Assembly: GCA_034698045.1 (NCBI GenBank)
Contig: JAQGAU010000853.1
Location: 1-23,172, forward strand
Length of the DNA: 23,172 nucleotides
Direction: 5' to 3'
Source: Paramacrobiotus richtersi
Lineage: Eukaryota; Tardigrada; Eutardigrada; Parachela; Macrobiotidae
Shown piece by piece: positions 10,216-19,718 of the stretch; within the stretch, counting starts at the first letter, position 1, and the number at the start of each line of letters is the position of its first letter. The notes beneath the pieces were generated by a model. The model did not search any database. It was not told where the DNA came from and saw only the letters and a program-made list of their open reading frames with translations. The translations under genes and the position numbers were made by a program.

Positions 10216-11820
10216 CTAAAGGAGTAGTTCCGCCGATATCGTTCGCTCTGGCAGCTTCCATAGTGCGACATCGTCCTTGTCGGTTGTTAGAAAGGTATGG
10301 CTCTTCAGTTCCTCTGCAAACGGCCTACGGTTTGGGTTCCGCTGAAGGCACTGCTTAAGGAAACTGGACACTGCATCTGGCAGTTGACTAGGGATTGTTG
10401 GTGACCCGCCAGTACCAACAAAGTACATTATTGCTATCCCTCCTGAAATTTTAGTCAGCCTTCCACTGCGGATTTTATGAAACTCTGGAACATCGCCAGT
10501 AATCATTTCGATGACCACACATCCCAAACTCCAGATATCGGTTCGTCTTCCCAGTTTCAGCCTTTCTCCGGGATACTCCACTTCCTCATCCGTTTTGTTA
10601 ATCAGTTCAGGCGACATGAAAGCCCATGTGCTTCGGTCACGGGAGACTTCGTGTGTTTGAATAGTATGTTCCGAAACGCTCTTCATGTCACCTAGAGCTG
10701 CGATTTTGATGGTGCAGGTACTGGCATCCATGGAAGACATCAAAATATTCTCCGCTTTGATTTTTCGGTGGACACAGCGATTTTTGTGCAAGTATGCAAT
10801 TCCATCTACCAGCTGTTTTGTCCATTTTTGCAGCAAATATGGAGTAACGGCGAATGACTTAGCCAAATCATGGAGTGTTCGGCCTACAGAAATTCATTGC
10901 AAAATCAAAGCAAGCATGGAAAGGAACGCAGTATTAATTTTGGGTTCTTTGCAGCAGCATGTAAATGAAAACAAATTACATGGTGCAAGATTAAGATTAC
11001 ATCCTACGCGCAAACTATTCTCGGTGTCGACAACAAAAAGCTGCAGTAATAATACTGTATTTTCTCAGTTGCGCTGCCACGGGGCATTATTTATTTCACC
11101 GCATCCCGGGAGAGGTGACCCTTAACTTTTATAAGGGCGGATTCTTGAAAAGCCGAATTTAAGGTGAGAAAAGAGCAGTTGTCGATATTAGTAAAGGGAC
11201 TTCTGCTAGGGCGGGCGGTTCTATCCGAGAAAATACGCACACGGTACACCCTACCATAACAGTGGCTAATTATACCGCTTTACCATAACAGAATTCCATC
11301 ACGATCTCGTAGGTCATAGGTTCATAGCATGATATTGGTATAACTTCTTGGCCTTGAATATGGCGGACAATATTTGGATGGCGCAACCTTTTTAGTGTTT
11401 CGAATTGAGACTTAAGGCCTGCAAGTTGTATATCTCGAATCATCCCGTCGACATCCAGTAAGATAACCTGAACTGCGATGGTTTTGGCAGTATCAGTGCG
11501 GACCGCTTGGAACACTTTGCCCCGCACCCCGGCCGATACAACCCTGATGAACTGAATCGGGCTAGCTGAAAAGACAGTTTTTCGTTAACATGCCATCTGG
11601 TTTTACTGTCTATTGAAAGGGTATTAGAATACGCTGCAGCCGCTTTCGAAAATGAGGAATGTGTGTGAAACACGACACATTCTGTAACATATCTGTAGGT
11701 GTTAGGGAGCATAACGGTACTGATTATTAGTCTTATTGTAAAAGTACAGCAGATATAACAAGACCCCAGACTTACGAAATTCCCATTCTTTGTCGTTGTC
11801 ATCATAATCCGATTTGTTTT
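10216..11820 (-). CDS. Protein pseudokinase (STE/MAP3K-like fold), catalytic residues lost
   Basis: Three exons join in frame: 11820-11776, 11565-11284 and 10883-10216 (phase 1 junctions). The junction at the hinge restores EFCYGGRTLHDLAKSF. The N-lobe has a degenerate glycine loop (SAGVRGKVFQAV), then IAVQVILLD where the VAIK lysine is glutamine, and an alpha-C helix ending LKRLRHPNIVRH. The C-lobe has YLHKNRCVHRKIKAEN, where HRD is HRK, and IKIAALGDMK, where the aspartate of DFG is alanine. Structural motifs remain: MSPE for APE, TDIWSLGCVVIEM of subdomain IX, and the final NPNRRP arginine. All three residues needed for ATP coordination and phosphotransfer are therefore replaced. The closest relative by eye is the kinase C-lobe at 13258-13914. 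An acidic linker (DYDDNDKEWEF) precedes the N-lobe. A role as scaffold or allosteric partner is inferred. Confidence 0.85.
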
Positions 11821-12465
11821 CTACAAAGAGCACCACAATGGCTTAAGATATCAATTTTAAACCGAAATAAGTACTGTCCGATAGCCAAATACGGTACAGT
11901 AGTACGGAAAGACATATATAACACCGTTCTAACACATGCTTGCAGGGCTTCTCCATTACACGCAGTACTATTAATGTTACGACCGTGAAAGGAGAAGAAG
12001 AAGAACGTAAAAAGATTCGGCTGAAATACTGGCTTTCCCAAAAAGAGCAACCATAGTAGTCCATACCCTCCAACATCTCCGTCGAACATTCTGACGCTTT
12101 CTCATTTCTTGTGACCTTTCGGTGAAAAAGATGAGAAAACAAAACAAGTGTCAAAATATCAAATTATCAAAAGAAGTTCGGCAATTTTATTCTTACCGCC
12201 AGCGTCTGTCTGTTTACTCGAGACAGACTCCCCATGTGTTTATCGGCCACTTTATCCGAAGTGGATACCGGTCCTGGATCAGAGCTATCCCGCGAAACGG
12301 GGTTCTGTCCTTCCAAAATTTTACCCATTAGCGCCGACAGACCATCCTTCTTAGTCGTCGACCTGACACTATCCCGCCGAAATTGACCTAGTAGAAGTAA
12401 CAGCGGTCCTTAACGGCCTTGTTATAAACCGTAAACGTGCAGATGCCACAAGCCACCGGACTTAC

Positions 12466-13022
12466 GATCTTCCACATCGTCACAATTAACAGTGCGTAAC
12501 CAATGCGGACGAGAAAGGGGGGGAAACAACTGGCGCAAACCATGAAGCAAATGGTGGCGGTGGGGGCGGAGCAAACCTTGCCGGTGGAAGCGGAGGCTGT
12601 GGACGGGGTTGGAGAGCTCTTCCTCCAGACATGCCACGGTAATTCCTCGAAAGCGGGGGCTGTGGTGGCGGTTCGGCTGGCGTATTCAGCCGATGCGGAT
12701 GTGTCTGGGAAATACTCCTCACAGTCACGGATCCTGTTCGTCTTGAAGGTGGTAATGGATGGGGAGGTAATGGAGGTCTCAGACTGAGGCTGTTCGGGGG
12801 ATGTTTCACTTCAGCACAATCGACCTTTATTTCTTTTTGCTCTGAAAAATTTTCAAAGTGTCGGTGGGTTTTTAACGGCGGAGAGATGCCGAATTTTCGG
12901 GTAGGAGCGGGTGCCGAGCGAGGTGGAAGAGGTAGATAAGGGACGGCCATTGATGGGTTGTGTGTTTCGAAATTGTGGTGACCTTTCTTCTCGTCCCAGC
13001 CACAGGTCGCTAATTGGTGCAC
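12466..13022 (-). CDS. Proline-rich exon region, probably 5' part of the pseudokinase gene
   Basis: One minus-strand frame stays open through 13022-12486 and is strongly proline-rich (RPPLPPHPLPPSRR, PPPQPPLSRN, RFAPPPPPPFASWF), as in disordered SH3- or WW-binding linkers. It contains ATG near 12950 (MAVPYLPLPPRSAP). A good donor (GATC|GTAAGTCC, exon end 12466) lies just after it in a different frame. Using that frame (NCDDVED, phase 1) joins the pseudokinase exon at 11820 and continues its acidic linker. One more unrecognised intron or frame change is therefore needed between the proline-rich part and the donor. A third frame here is hydrophobic and could be a chance effect of composition. 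Confidence 0.4.
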
Positions 13023-13257
13023 ATCAAGCGTTAGGTTATTTTATCTACAAAATAGGTAGGAATTGAAATCGTCTAATATTTGCCCCGATGGTATTCACAT
13101 GGTATAAAATGAGGTATCGGAATACCGGGTAGGAGTCACATGACATGCAGACTCTTACAAGATGAGGAATATCGTCGCGCAAACGAATGTACTAATAGTT
13201 TCGTTTTGGATTGTACTGGAACTACGCGGATCGGTAGCATCCACTGCAATACGACAT

Positions 13258-13914
13258 CTACAGTACATCTGAAGTCAGGAATGAATGATTTCTCAGGACG
13301 CTTGCGGAGGGCCTGCTGCTTGGGTTGCGCCGGAGACATTGTCGTATAAAATCGTTAATTTGCGTCTGTAGTCCTGCCGGTACAGCGGGGACACCACCAT
13401 TTAGGATAAACATGATTACAGCTGATTTGTCGACAATTTCCGATCGTTCGACACCTTCTTCGCTGAAGAACTGTGGCATTCTTCCGCTTAACATTTGAAT
13501 TATTACACACCCAAGACTCCATAGATCAGTTTGAGGCCCTCGTGAAACCTCTTCGCCGAATATTTCTTGGTCCAGTTCTGGGTCAGCTATCATCTCCGGT
13601 GACATGTAAGGATAGGTACCTCTATTAGTGGAGAAACTGTCCGCACCGTAACGGCTGTCAAGCTTCTTCACTGCACCCATGTCCGCGATTTTGATTTCAC
13701 AATTGTACATATTTCGCGAAGACATCAAAATATTGTCGCCTTTGATGTCCCGATGAACACACCGCTGTTCATGTAGGTATGCGAGACCGTCCAGCATCTG
13801 CGCTGTCCACTTTCGAAGAAAGTATGGAGTAATCTCGAAATGCCGTATTAGTTGTGTCAGCGATACAAATAAAATGATGGTACGATAACAGATTTCCTGT
13901 ACACTCACAAACAT
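13258..13914 (-). CDS. Protein kinase C-lobe with intact HRD but no N-lobe
   Basis: A 218-residue frame runs from ATG at 13914 to the stop at 13258. It starts at the kinase hinge (QEICY corresponds to MEFCY in the neighbour) and covers the whole C-lobe. It has ITPYFLRKWTAQMLDGLAYL, then CVHRDIKGDN with the catalytic aspartate, lysine and asparagine, and KIADMG as the DFG equivalent. It continues with GTYPYMSPE, TDLWSLGCVIIQM and NPSSRP. It resembles MEKK/STE-type kinases. A stop codon lies five codons upstream of the ATG. No glycine loop, VAIK lysine or alpha-C glutamate could be found in the 480 bp up to the next gene. It also lacks the intron that the neighbour has at the hinge. It may be a truncated duplicate or a genuine half-kinase; catalytic activity alone is unlikely. 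Confidence 0.75.
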   Translation of the reverse strand: MFVSVQEICYRTIILFVSLTQLIRHFEITPYFLRKWTAQMLDGLAYLHEQRCVHRDIKGDNILMSSRNMYNCEIKIADMGAVKKLDSRYGADSFSTNRGTYPYMSPEMIADPELDQEIFGEEVSRGPQTDLWSLGCVIIQMLSGRMPQFFSEEGVERSEIVDKSAVIMFILNGGVPAVPAGLQTQINDFIRQCLRRNPSSRPSASVLRNHSFLTSDVL

Positions 13915-14398
13915 CAAAATATGAACACTTCAAAGAGACTATACACACTTTTGTACTTGATCTGATTTCGTCTGCTTGAACTGCGGCGTTGAATTGAAGA
14001 TATACGTTGTGACAAAACTTTCTACTACGGCAGAAGGAAGGATACTTGACAAGCGTAATCTACTGAACCCTGTCAACCTCGTTGAGAAAATTTGCTGTCA
14101 CATCCGAATACATAGACAATTAAACCGTTAAAAAACCGCAAATTACCGGTGGCACAACTTTACGCAACAGAACAAGCCAGCACTGCTTAATTAACGCAGC
14201 TCTTGAGTTTGCATTTTTCCAATCAGTACTTGTATAAGATTAGACATAGACAAAATGCTCCCAGCAAACAAAGCCAATAGTGCTAATTGGCAGACTAGAC
14301 AAGCGGTCCCGTCACTCACATTTGCCGAAGTGTGCGTAAGGGTGGATTTGCAAGCGGGATTAAATGTGAGGAGCAGAAGCTCCTGGTTTAGCCTGGTA
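13915..14398. other. Spacer between kinase fragment and zinc-finger gene
   Basis: All frames on both strands were read for a kinase N-lobe and none was found. A minus-strand open frame at 14191-14451 contains one hydrophobic stretch (VCQLALLALFAGSILSM), but it overlaps the 3' end of the zinc-finger gene in another frame and has no other support. Confidence 0.4.
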
Positions 14399-17300
14399 TC
14401 ATCGCAGTACGCTAGGTTCTGATTCGGACGATATGGCAACTGTGCGTACACTTAGAGGTAAGGGCATTCCAAATCGAACAAGTTCACGAACGCTGGTCTG
14501 GTAAGACGAGTTGGGATGCAAAGAGACCATATGTTTGTTCAGAGCATCCCGACGGGTAAATCCGCTAGGGCAGATGTCGCACTCAAATGGCTTCCCGTCG
14601 GGATGTGTGCGCGCATGGCGATCACAAGTATCTAGCCAAAAGCGGAGAACAATGTTTGTTATCACAAGTACAGTAAAAAAGATATAATATCTCAACAGAA
14701 TAAAAAGATGACGGTGCAACAAAAATCGAAGAATCTTGCCACAGGTGTGGAACTCGAGCCATGTATGCCAACTGCGAAGTACAAAGTATTTGAAATTTGA
14801 ATGCCACGCAGAACACAAAAGCATGGATTCGAGGTGTTGAGAACGAAACAAAATCAAAGTGTTAACTGTTAACTTTTAACCAAAAAATTACTGTTAACTT
14901 CATTTTAGTCAATAAATACTCTTTAGAAGCCTATACAGCTACTCACACGATGGACGATTGCGGTTGAGTGTATCTCTGATTGTTATATTAAAAGTTTATT
15001 ATAATAAAGTACTAGTTTGAGCTACTGAAGCAGTAGCGTGCACGTGATAGTACTTTTTGAACAAATTTCTGTGATCACCCTTTACCTTTGTGCCGAAATT
15101 TCTTGTTGCACAACTGGCACTGGTAGTTCCTTTCTTCAGAGTGGGTGTTCTCGTGCGTCCGCAGATGGGCTGATTGGATGAAGCTCTTGTTGCAAATAGC
15201 GCACACCCAGTCTCGACGGCCAAGGTGTGCGTTAATATGGGCTTGTAAGGAATTGGGCTGTGTGAAACGTTTCTCGCAGAAATGGCATCTGTGGCAGATA
15301 CAGCACCATCAGTTCATCAGTCTAGAGTAAACTGGAGTTAAAGCGGTTCACTTACGCGTAGGCCTTTACTCCGGTATGAAGAAGCATATGGACTTTTAAG
15401 CTCTTCCCGCTCGCATAATCCTTCGCGCAGATCTCACACTGGCGCTGTTGGCCCAGCTGTTTTCCCGTCCAGTAAGCTGTCTTTCGCCGTTTTCCTCGCT
15501 GTTTTTGCACAATGGCAGCTGCGGCTGGGGACTGGCCAGTTTGTGCTTTGAGATCAGAATCGATGACAATGTGGAAGCTTCTGTTAAAGTCAATGGTGTC
15601 AGATTCCAGAGACCTGTCTAACTAGATCAATCAGCTGCATCTGAACTTGCAACAGTACTACCAGTACACTCAGCAATAATGCATGTATTTTACAACTGCT
15701 CAAACTATGCGAGGTGTGCCTGGGTATACGTCTTTTATGAGACACGAAGCAGCCATGTTTTTTCCCAGTACGTTTGCTGTGCAACGAAGAGCTTCATGCA
15801 GTTTGATAGTAAAGGTCATAACAGCACTTATATAATTAACATAATACTTGTTCCAGCCATTGCTTTCTTAAGCTACTGTACAGATTTACCCTGGCAGATT
15901 CTGGTCAGTGTGGGCTTGGGCCGTAGGAGCGTCGATATCGGTTCCAGTAGCATTCGTGGCTTCCGCTATCTTCTCGACGTACCGCAGACGTAATGGCGGA
16001 GGAATCAGTGCGCCTAGGGGAACGAAAATGTCATAGATCTGATAGACCCTGAACCTGTTGTACCAGAACCCTGTATTTACTGGAAGGTGCAAAGCTCAGT
16101 AAAAATCGTCCAACCACTCCAGTACAGGACAATAGCTGGTCATAGATTATGGATAATGGTCACGTATTAGGCTGGGTGCTAACCTGTGCGGAGATCCTTC
16201 GGCTTCTTGGCTGTACCGGAATCTGCACGAACATCCCTGTCCTGCAACATGAGGCAATATCATCGACAAGCAGTCTTCAAAACCATTAGGATTGCATACA
16301 GTTTCTGCTTGCGAACCAGAATATGATCCTGGACTGTTGTACTGTGTCTTCTTCCACCATTCCACCACAATGCAAATCGTGCGCAGCTTGTCTAGCTGGA
16401 AACTGATTTGTGGATACCGTTCATTGCGTATAGGGGTCTTTCGCACTTCTTCCCGATCCTCTGTACCGTAGCAACGAACTGCAAGAATCCGAAGACATTT
16501 GAAGACATGTGGTTCTTATCATTCCACTCTTTGCTCAATAAAATCAGCAACTTTATGAGAATATACACAAACGATCCCTAAGCTCGTTAAAAGTGCACGT
16601 TCTGCGAAAATGTTTTCCCATTTTATGCAAGTATGGAACAGTGGGGCTGATAGCGAATATTAGTGCGCGAACATAAGGAGATTTCGTACATCACCAATAT
16701 AAAGACAATCAGACTACGTCAAAATTCGTTGTAAACCTTTCGTAAGTGTAATCAGCTGTACGTCTGCATCAGAAAATCAGGAGTAGTTATATATACACAC
16801 GTTATCGCGGCGCGTTGCTACAAAATCCATCTATGGCCTCATTTTTACACCACTTCTAGCTCATGTGGGTAGGTAGATGCCCGGGGAGGTACGTCCCCAT
16901 ATGCCGCCACATCCCCGACCTCCCCACATACCCTTTGCCTCCCCACAATTCCTACTTCCCCGCACATGCCCGACCTCCACGTATATTTTTTTGTGTGTGA
17001 GGGATGTGCGGGGAGGTAAGGGATGTGCGGGGAAGTCGGGGATGTGCTGCCATTTGCGAGGAAGCCGGGGATGCATGCGAAGGGATGTTCATCCCCGGAA
17101 TCGATAGGGGTTATAAATGGTGTAAAAACGGTGCCATATTTAACAAGATCAACTAGAACCGAACGGCGGGGTAAGAACACTGAGAGAGTGTTCTTACCAT
17201 CCTTAAGGCAGACGGTTCCGTGTTTCTCATCCATCTCCTGGACAATCCCTTTATAACGAAAGTTCGCGTTTGACATTATATGAACCTGGAAATTCTGACT

Positions 17301-18466
17301 TTCTTTGGACAGGTCGGAGAGCAGCTGCAGTTTCCTCTGAGTGTCGAGCGGAGCGCTGTCATCATCGAAGCGATGCAGCTGCGAGCGGGCTGCCTGTAAA
17401 TGCAACAAGACCGCTGGCTTGAGCGGTGTGTCCTGAAGGTCACCAGCGTTGCTGTTGCCCGTTTCCGTCTAAATATTCAAACTGTAAACACAGTGCCAGA
17501 CTAAAACATTAACATGATTAATTTCGCTGAAATTGTGAAGGCCGAACCACTGTTGGCAACTTTGCAAAATACGCGGGAACCAAATTAGCTAAAACACCCA
17601 AGCCAAAAAAAAGATGTGAGCTTTGCAAACAAGATTCAGTGCACCGAGGACAGATCCACATTAAAAGAAATCTAGATCATCGGCAGCAAACACAGATCTA
17701 CGCGTCGGTGGTTGGCACTGCTAGCTGCGTTCCTGGTACACTTGCTTACTGTATCAAATGATTACTGTGTATCAAATTACATCAAAGTCGTTTTCTTCCC
17801 AAATGTGTTCACCTTTTCGAGTATTTCCCTGGTAGACTCATCGAGAACCGAAATCTCTTTCAGTTCCGACAATCGCAGTTTCAACGTGGTGTAAAGATGT
17901 TCGTGAGCAGCTACTGGCTTCTCAGGTCGGCGTCCTTCCGTGCCGCGAAATCGCACTGAACACACAAAAGTTTGTGGATGATTAGATGAACAGCGTTACA
18001 GCAGCAATGCATCAGCAGCAGATAAGTTAGAAACAGACGGGTATTACGACGGTCCTAGACTCCTAGTACGTGATCACTAAAGTGTAAAGCTACTTGCCGT
18101 ACTTTACAGGCCCCACATGGAGCATAGCTGCTCTAGCTCTAAATTAACCTAGAACGGATCGCGTGCCTCTTCTCGCAGAAGATTGCACGAAGAACGACGT
18201 AAAGCTGTAGCTTTGACTCTCGATCCGGAGGGAATATTCACACACAAGCTGATTGAAAAATTCCCCAAGAATGCGGGCACTGACCCGCGAAATAAGTGTT
18301 TACGATGCATAACATTACCTTTTTTGAGAACAATCATAAGCGTCTCTGGCGAAACGTTATCGAGATAGCCTTCAAAGCCATTGTCTCCATTAGTAACGAT
18401 GGATAGTTTGCTGTTAATGTACTGCTGCAGTTCTTCCATCATATGGGTCAGGAGAATTTGCGACAT
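14399..18466 (-). CDS. Tandem LSm14-type domains fused to five C2H2 zinc fingers
   Basis: Eight exons keep frame throughout: 18466-18319, 17955-17813, 17468-17198, 16478-16184, 16054-15890, 15613-15356, 15288-15086 and 14631-14399; the total of 1,716 nt encodes 571 residues. Residues 15-95 form a first LSm14/Scd6/Trailer-hitch-type domain (INSKLSIVTN, then VRFRGTEGRRPEKPV and LSELKEISVL). Residues 158-227 form a second (QVHIMSNANFRYKGIVQEMD, then VRCYGTEDREEV and LDKLRTICIV). A basic stretch (KQRGKRRK, 378-385) may be a nuclear signal. Five fingers follow at C400, C428, C456, C484 and C512, each C-x2-C-x12-H, the first four with H-x3-H and the last with H-x4-H. Finger 4 is split by an intron and becomes regular only when spliced. 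Known LSm14 proteins bind decapping and translational-repression partners in P-bodies; no FDF or RGG motif is seen here. RNA or DNA binding by the fingers is inferred. Confidence 0.82.
16873..17100. repeat. G/C-skewed fold-back with short tandem units
   Basis: A C-rich arm (about 16908-16978; units like CACATCCCCGACCTCCCC) is followed by an AT-rich loop (about 16979-16998). A G-rich arm comes next (about 16999-17047; GGGATGTGCGGGGAGG repeated) and is its approximate reverse complement. Further units flank both sides. It lies inside the intron between the third and fourth exons of the LSm14-zinc-finger gene. It may be a fold-back element; the G-rich strand has four or more GGG/GGGG runs close together. 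Confidence 0.7.
17170..17198. repeat. Perfect 12-bp hairpin over a 5' splice site
   Basis: GGTAAGAACACT (17170-17181) and AGTGTTCTTACC (17187-17198) are perfect reverse complements with a 5-nt loop. On the minus strand the right arm is the start of the intron that follows the third exon of the LSm14-zinc-finger gene (donor dinucleotide at 17196-17197). In the pre-mRNA the splice donor would be paired. Confidence 0.85.
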
Positions 18467-18584
18467 GCTATCTAGCTGTGAGCAAGAAACAGGAAAACGA
18501 ACTAGCAAGCCTTGAACGTTAAGAAATGGTCGTCGAAATAAAAAGCGTCCTGCACTGCCACACCGGGGAAAAAAGCAACAGTGC

Positions 18585-18591
18585 ATTTATA
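18585..18591 (-). promoter_or_regulatory. Possible TATA element of the LSm14-zinc-finger gene
   Basis: TATAAAT on the minus strand lies about 120 nt upstream of the ATG at 18466. A good acceptor (TTTCTTGCTCACAG, ending at 18476) lies just before the ATG, so a 5' UTR exon could also be present upstream. This is one motif only. Confidence 0.25.
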
Positions 18592-18640
18592 TTCAAATCC
18601 AGCCGGCTGACTATTAATAGCACGATTCCTGTGTGTTGTG

Positions 18641-18861
18641 ATGGCTGAGACTCTTGATTATTTTAAAAATAGGTACCGAGAACCTGATCGATATGCGATT
18701 CATAATGCGAAGCAACGCGCTGCCCAAGCTGGCATGGCGTGACTACAGTCTCAAGCTTTCCTACGGTGGTCCATGTACATGTGTGCATCGATACAGCACT
18801 GCCTGGCATCAAGCCGGCAATGAAGTGACGTTGGGAGCCCGGTTGAAAGAACATTCGACCT
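18641..18861 (+). other. Undecided short plus-strand reading frames
   Basis: ATG at 18641 opens a 33-codon frame with balanced composition (AETLDYFKNRYREPDRY) that stops at 18742. A second frame continues to 18861 and ends GNEVTLGARLKEHST. Either could be a short exon, or the two could be one gene broken by a frameshift; the minus strand is also open. I recognise no family. It lies divergently, 175 bp from the start of the LSm14-zinc-finger gene. Confidence 0.2.
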
Positions 18862-19121
18862 AGAGTTTAGTCTAAATAGTCATTACTGTACTGAAACAGT
18901 TACGCAGTAATATCGATGGAAATTCATGGAATAATCTGCATATCGCATACTGCGGCAAACGCTAGCGTGGTTTCTTTATTAAGTGTACCACGAGCACCTA
19001 CAAATCGTTGGGTTCACAGTTATGAATCAGCTAATCATATTTGTGGTTTCTATCTCTTTTCATGCGTGTAATATATAGTTTGAGCCTAAAATAACGCAAA
19101 CTAAGGCTAGACTCCGGTCGA

Positions 19122-19271
19122 ATGAGAGGTCTTGCGGCAAACAGTGCCTCTGCACCGATTAAAACAGTGGAGGTGCTTGTGAAAATGAACAGGTGGGCCT
19201 ATGTTGTCCTGTTGTCCGTTCGTACGTGTAATGGGCAGTTGTTGCGTAATACTGTCAAAAAGCTTAATTAA
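19122..19271 (+). CDS. Possible 49-residue peptide or signal exon
   Basis: ATG at 19122 gives a 49-residue frame with an internal second methionine followed by a hydrophobic stretch (MNRWAYVVLLSVRTC). That looks like a short signal sequence. There is no homology that I can recognise and no splice support. The surrounding 18862-19718 region is otherwise without a supported gene. Confidence 0.2.
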   Translation: MRGLAANSASAPIKTVEVLVKMNRWAYVVLLSVRTCNGQLLRNTVKKLN

Positions 19272-19587
19272 GCGTGCCTCTGCCAAATTTCTCGTTTATT
19301 GCTAATTTGCCTGGACGATATACCGATAAATGCGCATACATGTATGATTCTGAATCAGGTTCAACCGGAACGGGTGTTTGTGAAATTTTATAAGTAATTT
19401 CGAACTTTTGGAAATTCGTTTAAATACATGTTCACGTCAGCATAAAATATTTAATGTACGTGGAATTTTGATGCCCTACTGTCCGGTTGACCAGCCACAC
19501 AGTCGCTTACTAGCTTTATGTGCGAAAGGTTTTTATTGTTTCCGCTGCGAAACACGACTTACAAATTGTTATATAATTTTTGGAATT

Positions 19588-19593
19588 TTTATT
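19588..19593 (-). terminator. Polyadenylation signal for the secreted precursor gene
   Basis: AATAAA on the minus strand lies about 125 nt after the stop at 19719. A second TTTATT occurs about 60 bp further on. Confidence 0.4.
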
Positions 19594-19718
19594 GTCATTT
19601 GGCAACATCATTTCTGGGCTATTGCCAAATAAATCACTTACAAATCAGAACCACGCAAAAGACCGCAAAACCATACACAACATTGATTTTGTCATTTGTA
19701 ATCACACATTGTTTATCG

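Noticed and set aside
12422-12637. Hydrophobic third frame looking like a membrane helix
   Set aside because: It overlaps the proline-rich frame. The hydrophobicity follows from C/T-rich codons read out of frame, and no matching upstream exon was found.
14999-15223. Minus-strand 74-codon frame
   Set aside because: It is an out-of-frame shadow of the exon encoding zinc fingers 2 to 4.
15679-15993. Plus-strand 104-codon open frame
   Set aside because: It is antisense to the phase-consistent exon 15890-16054 and the intron of the LSm14-zinc-finger gene.
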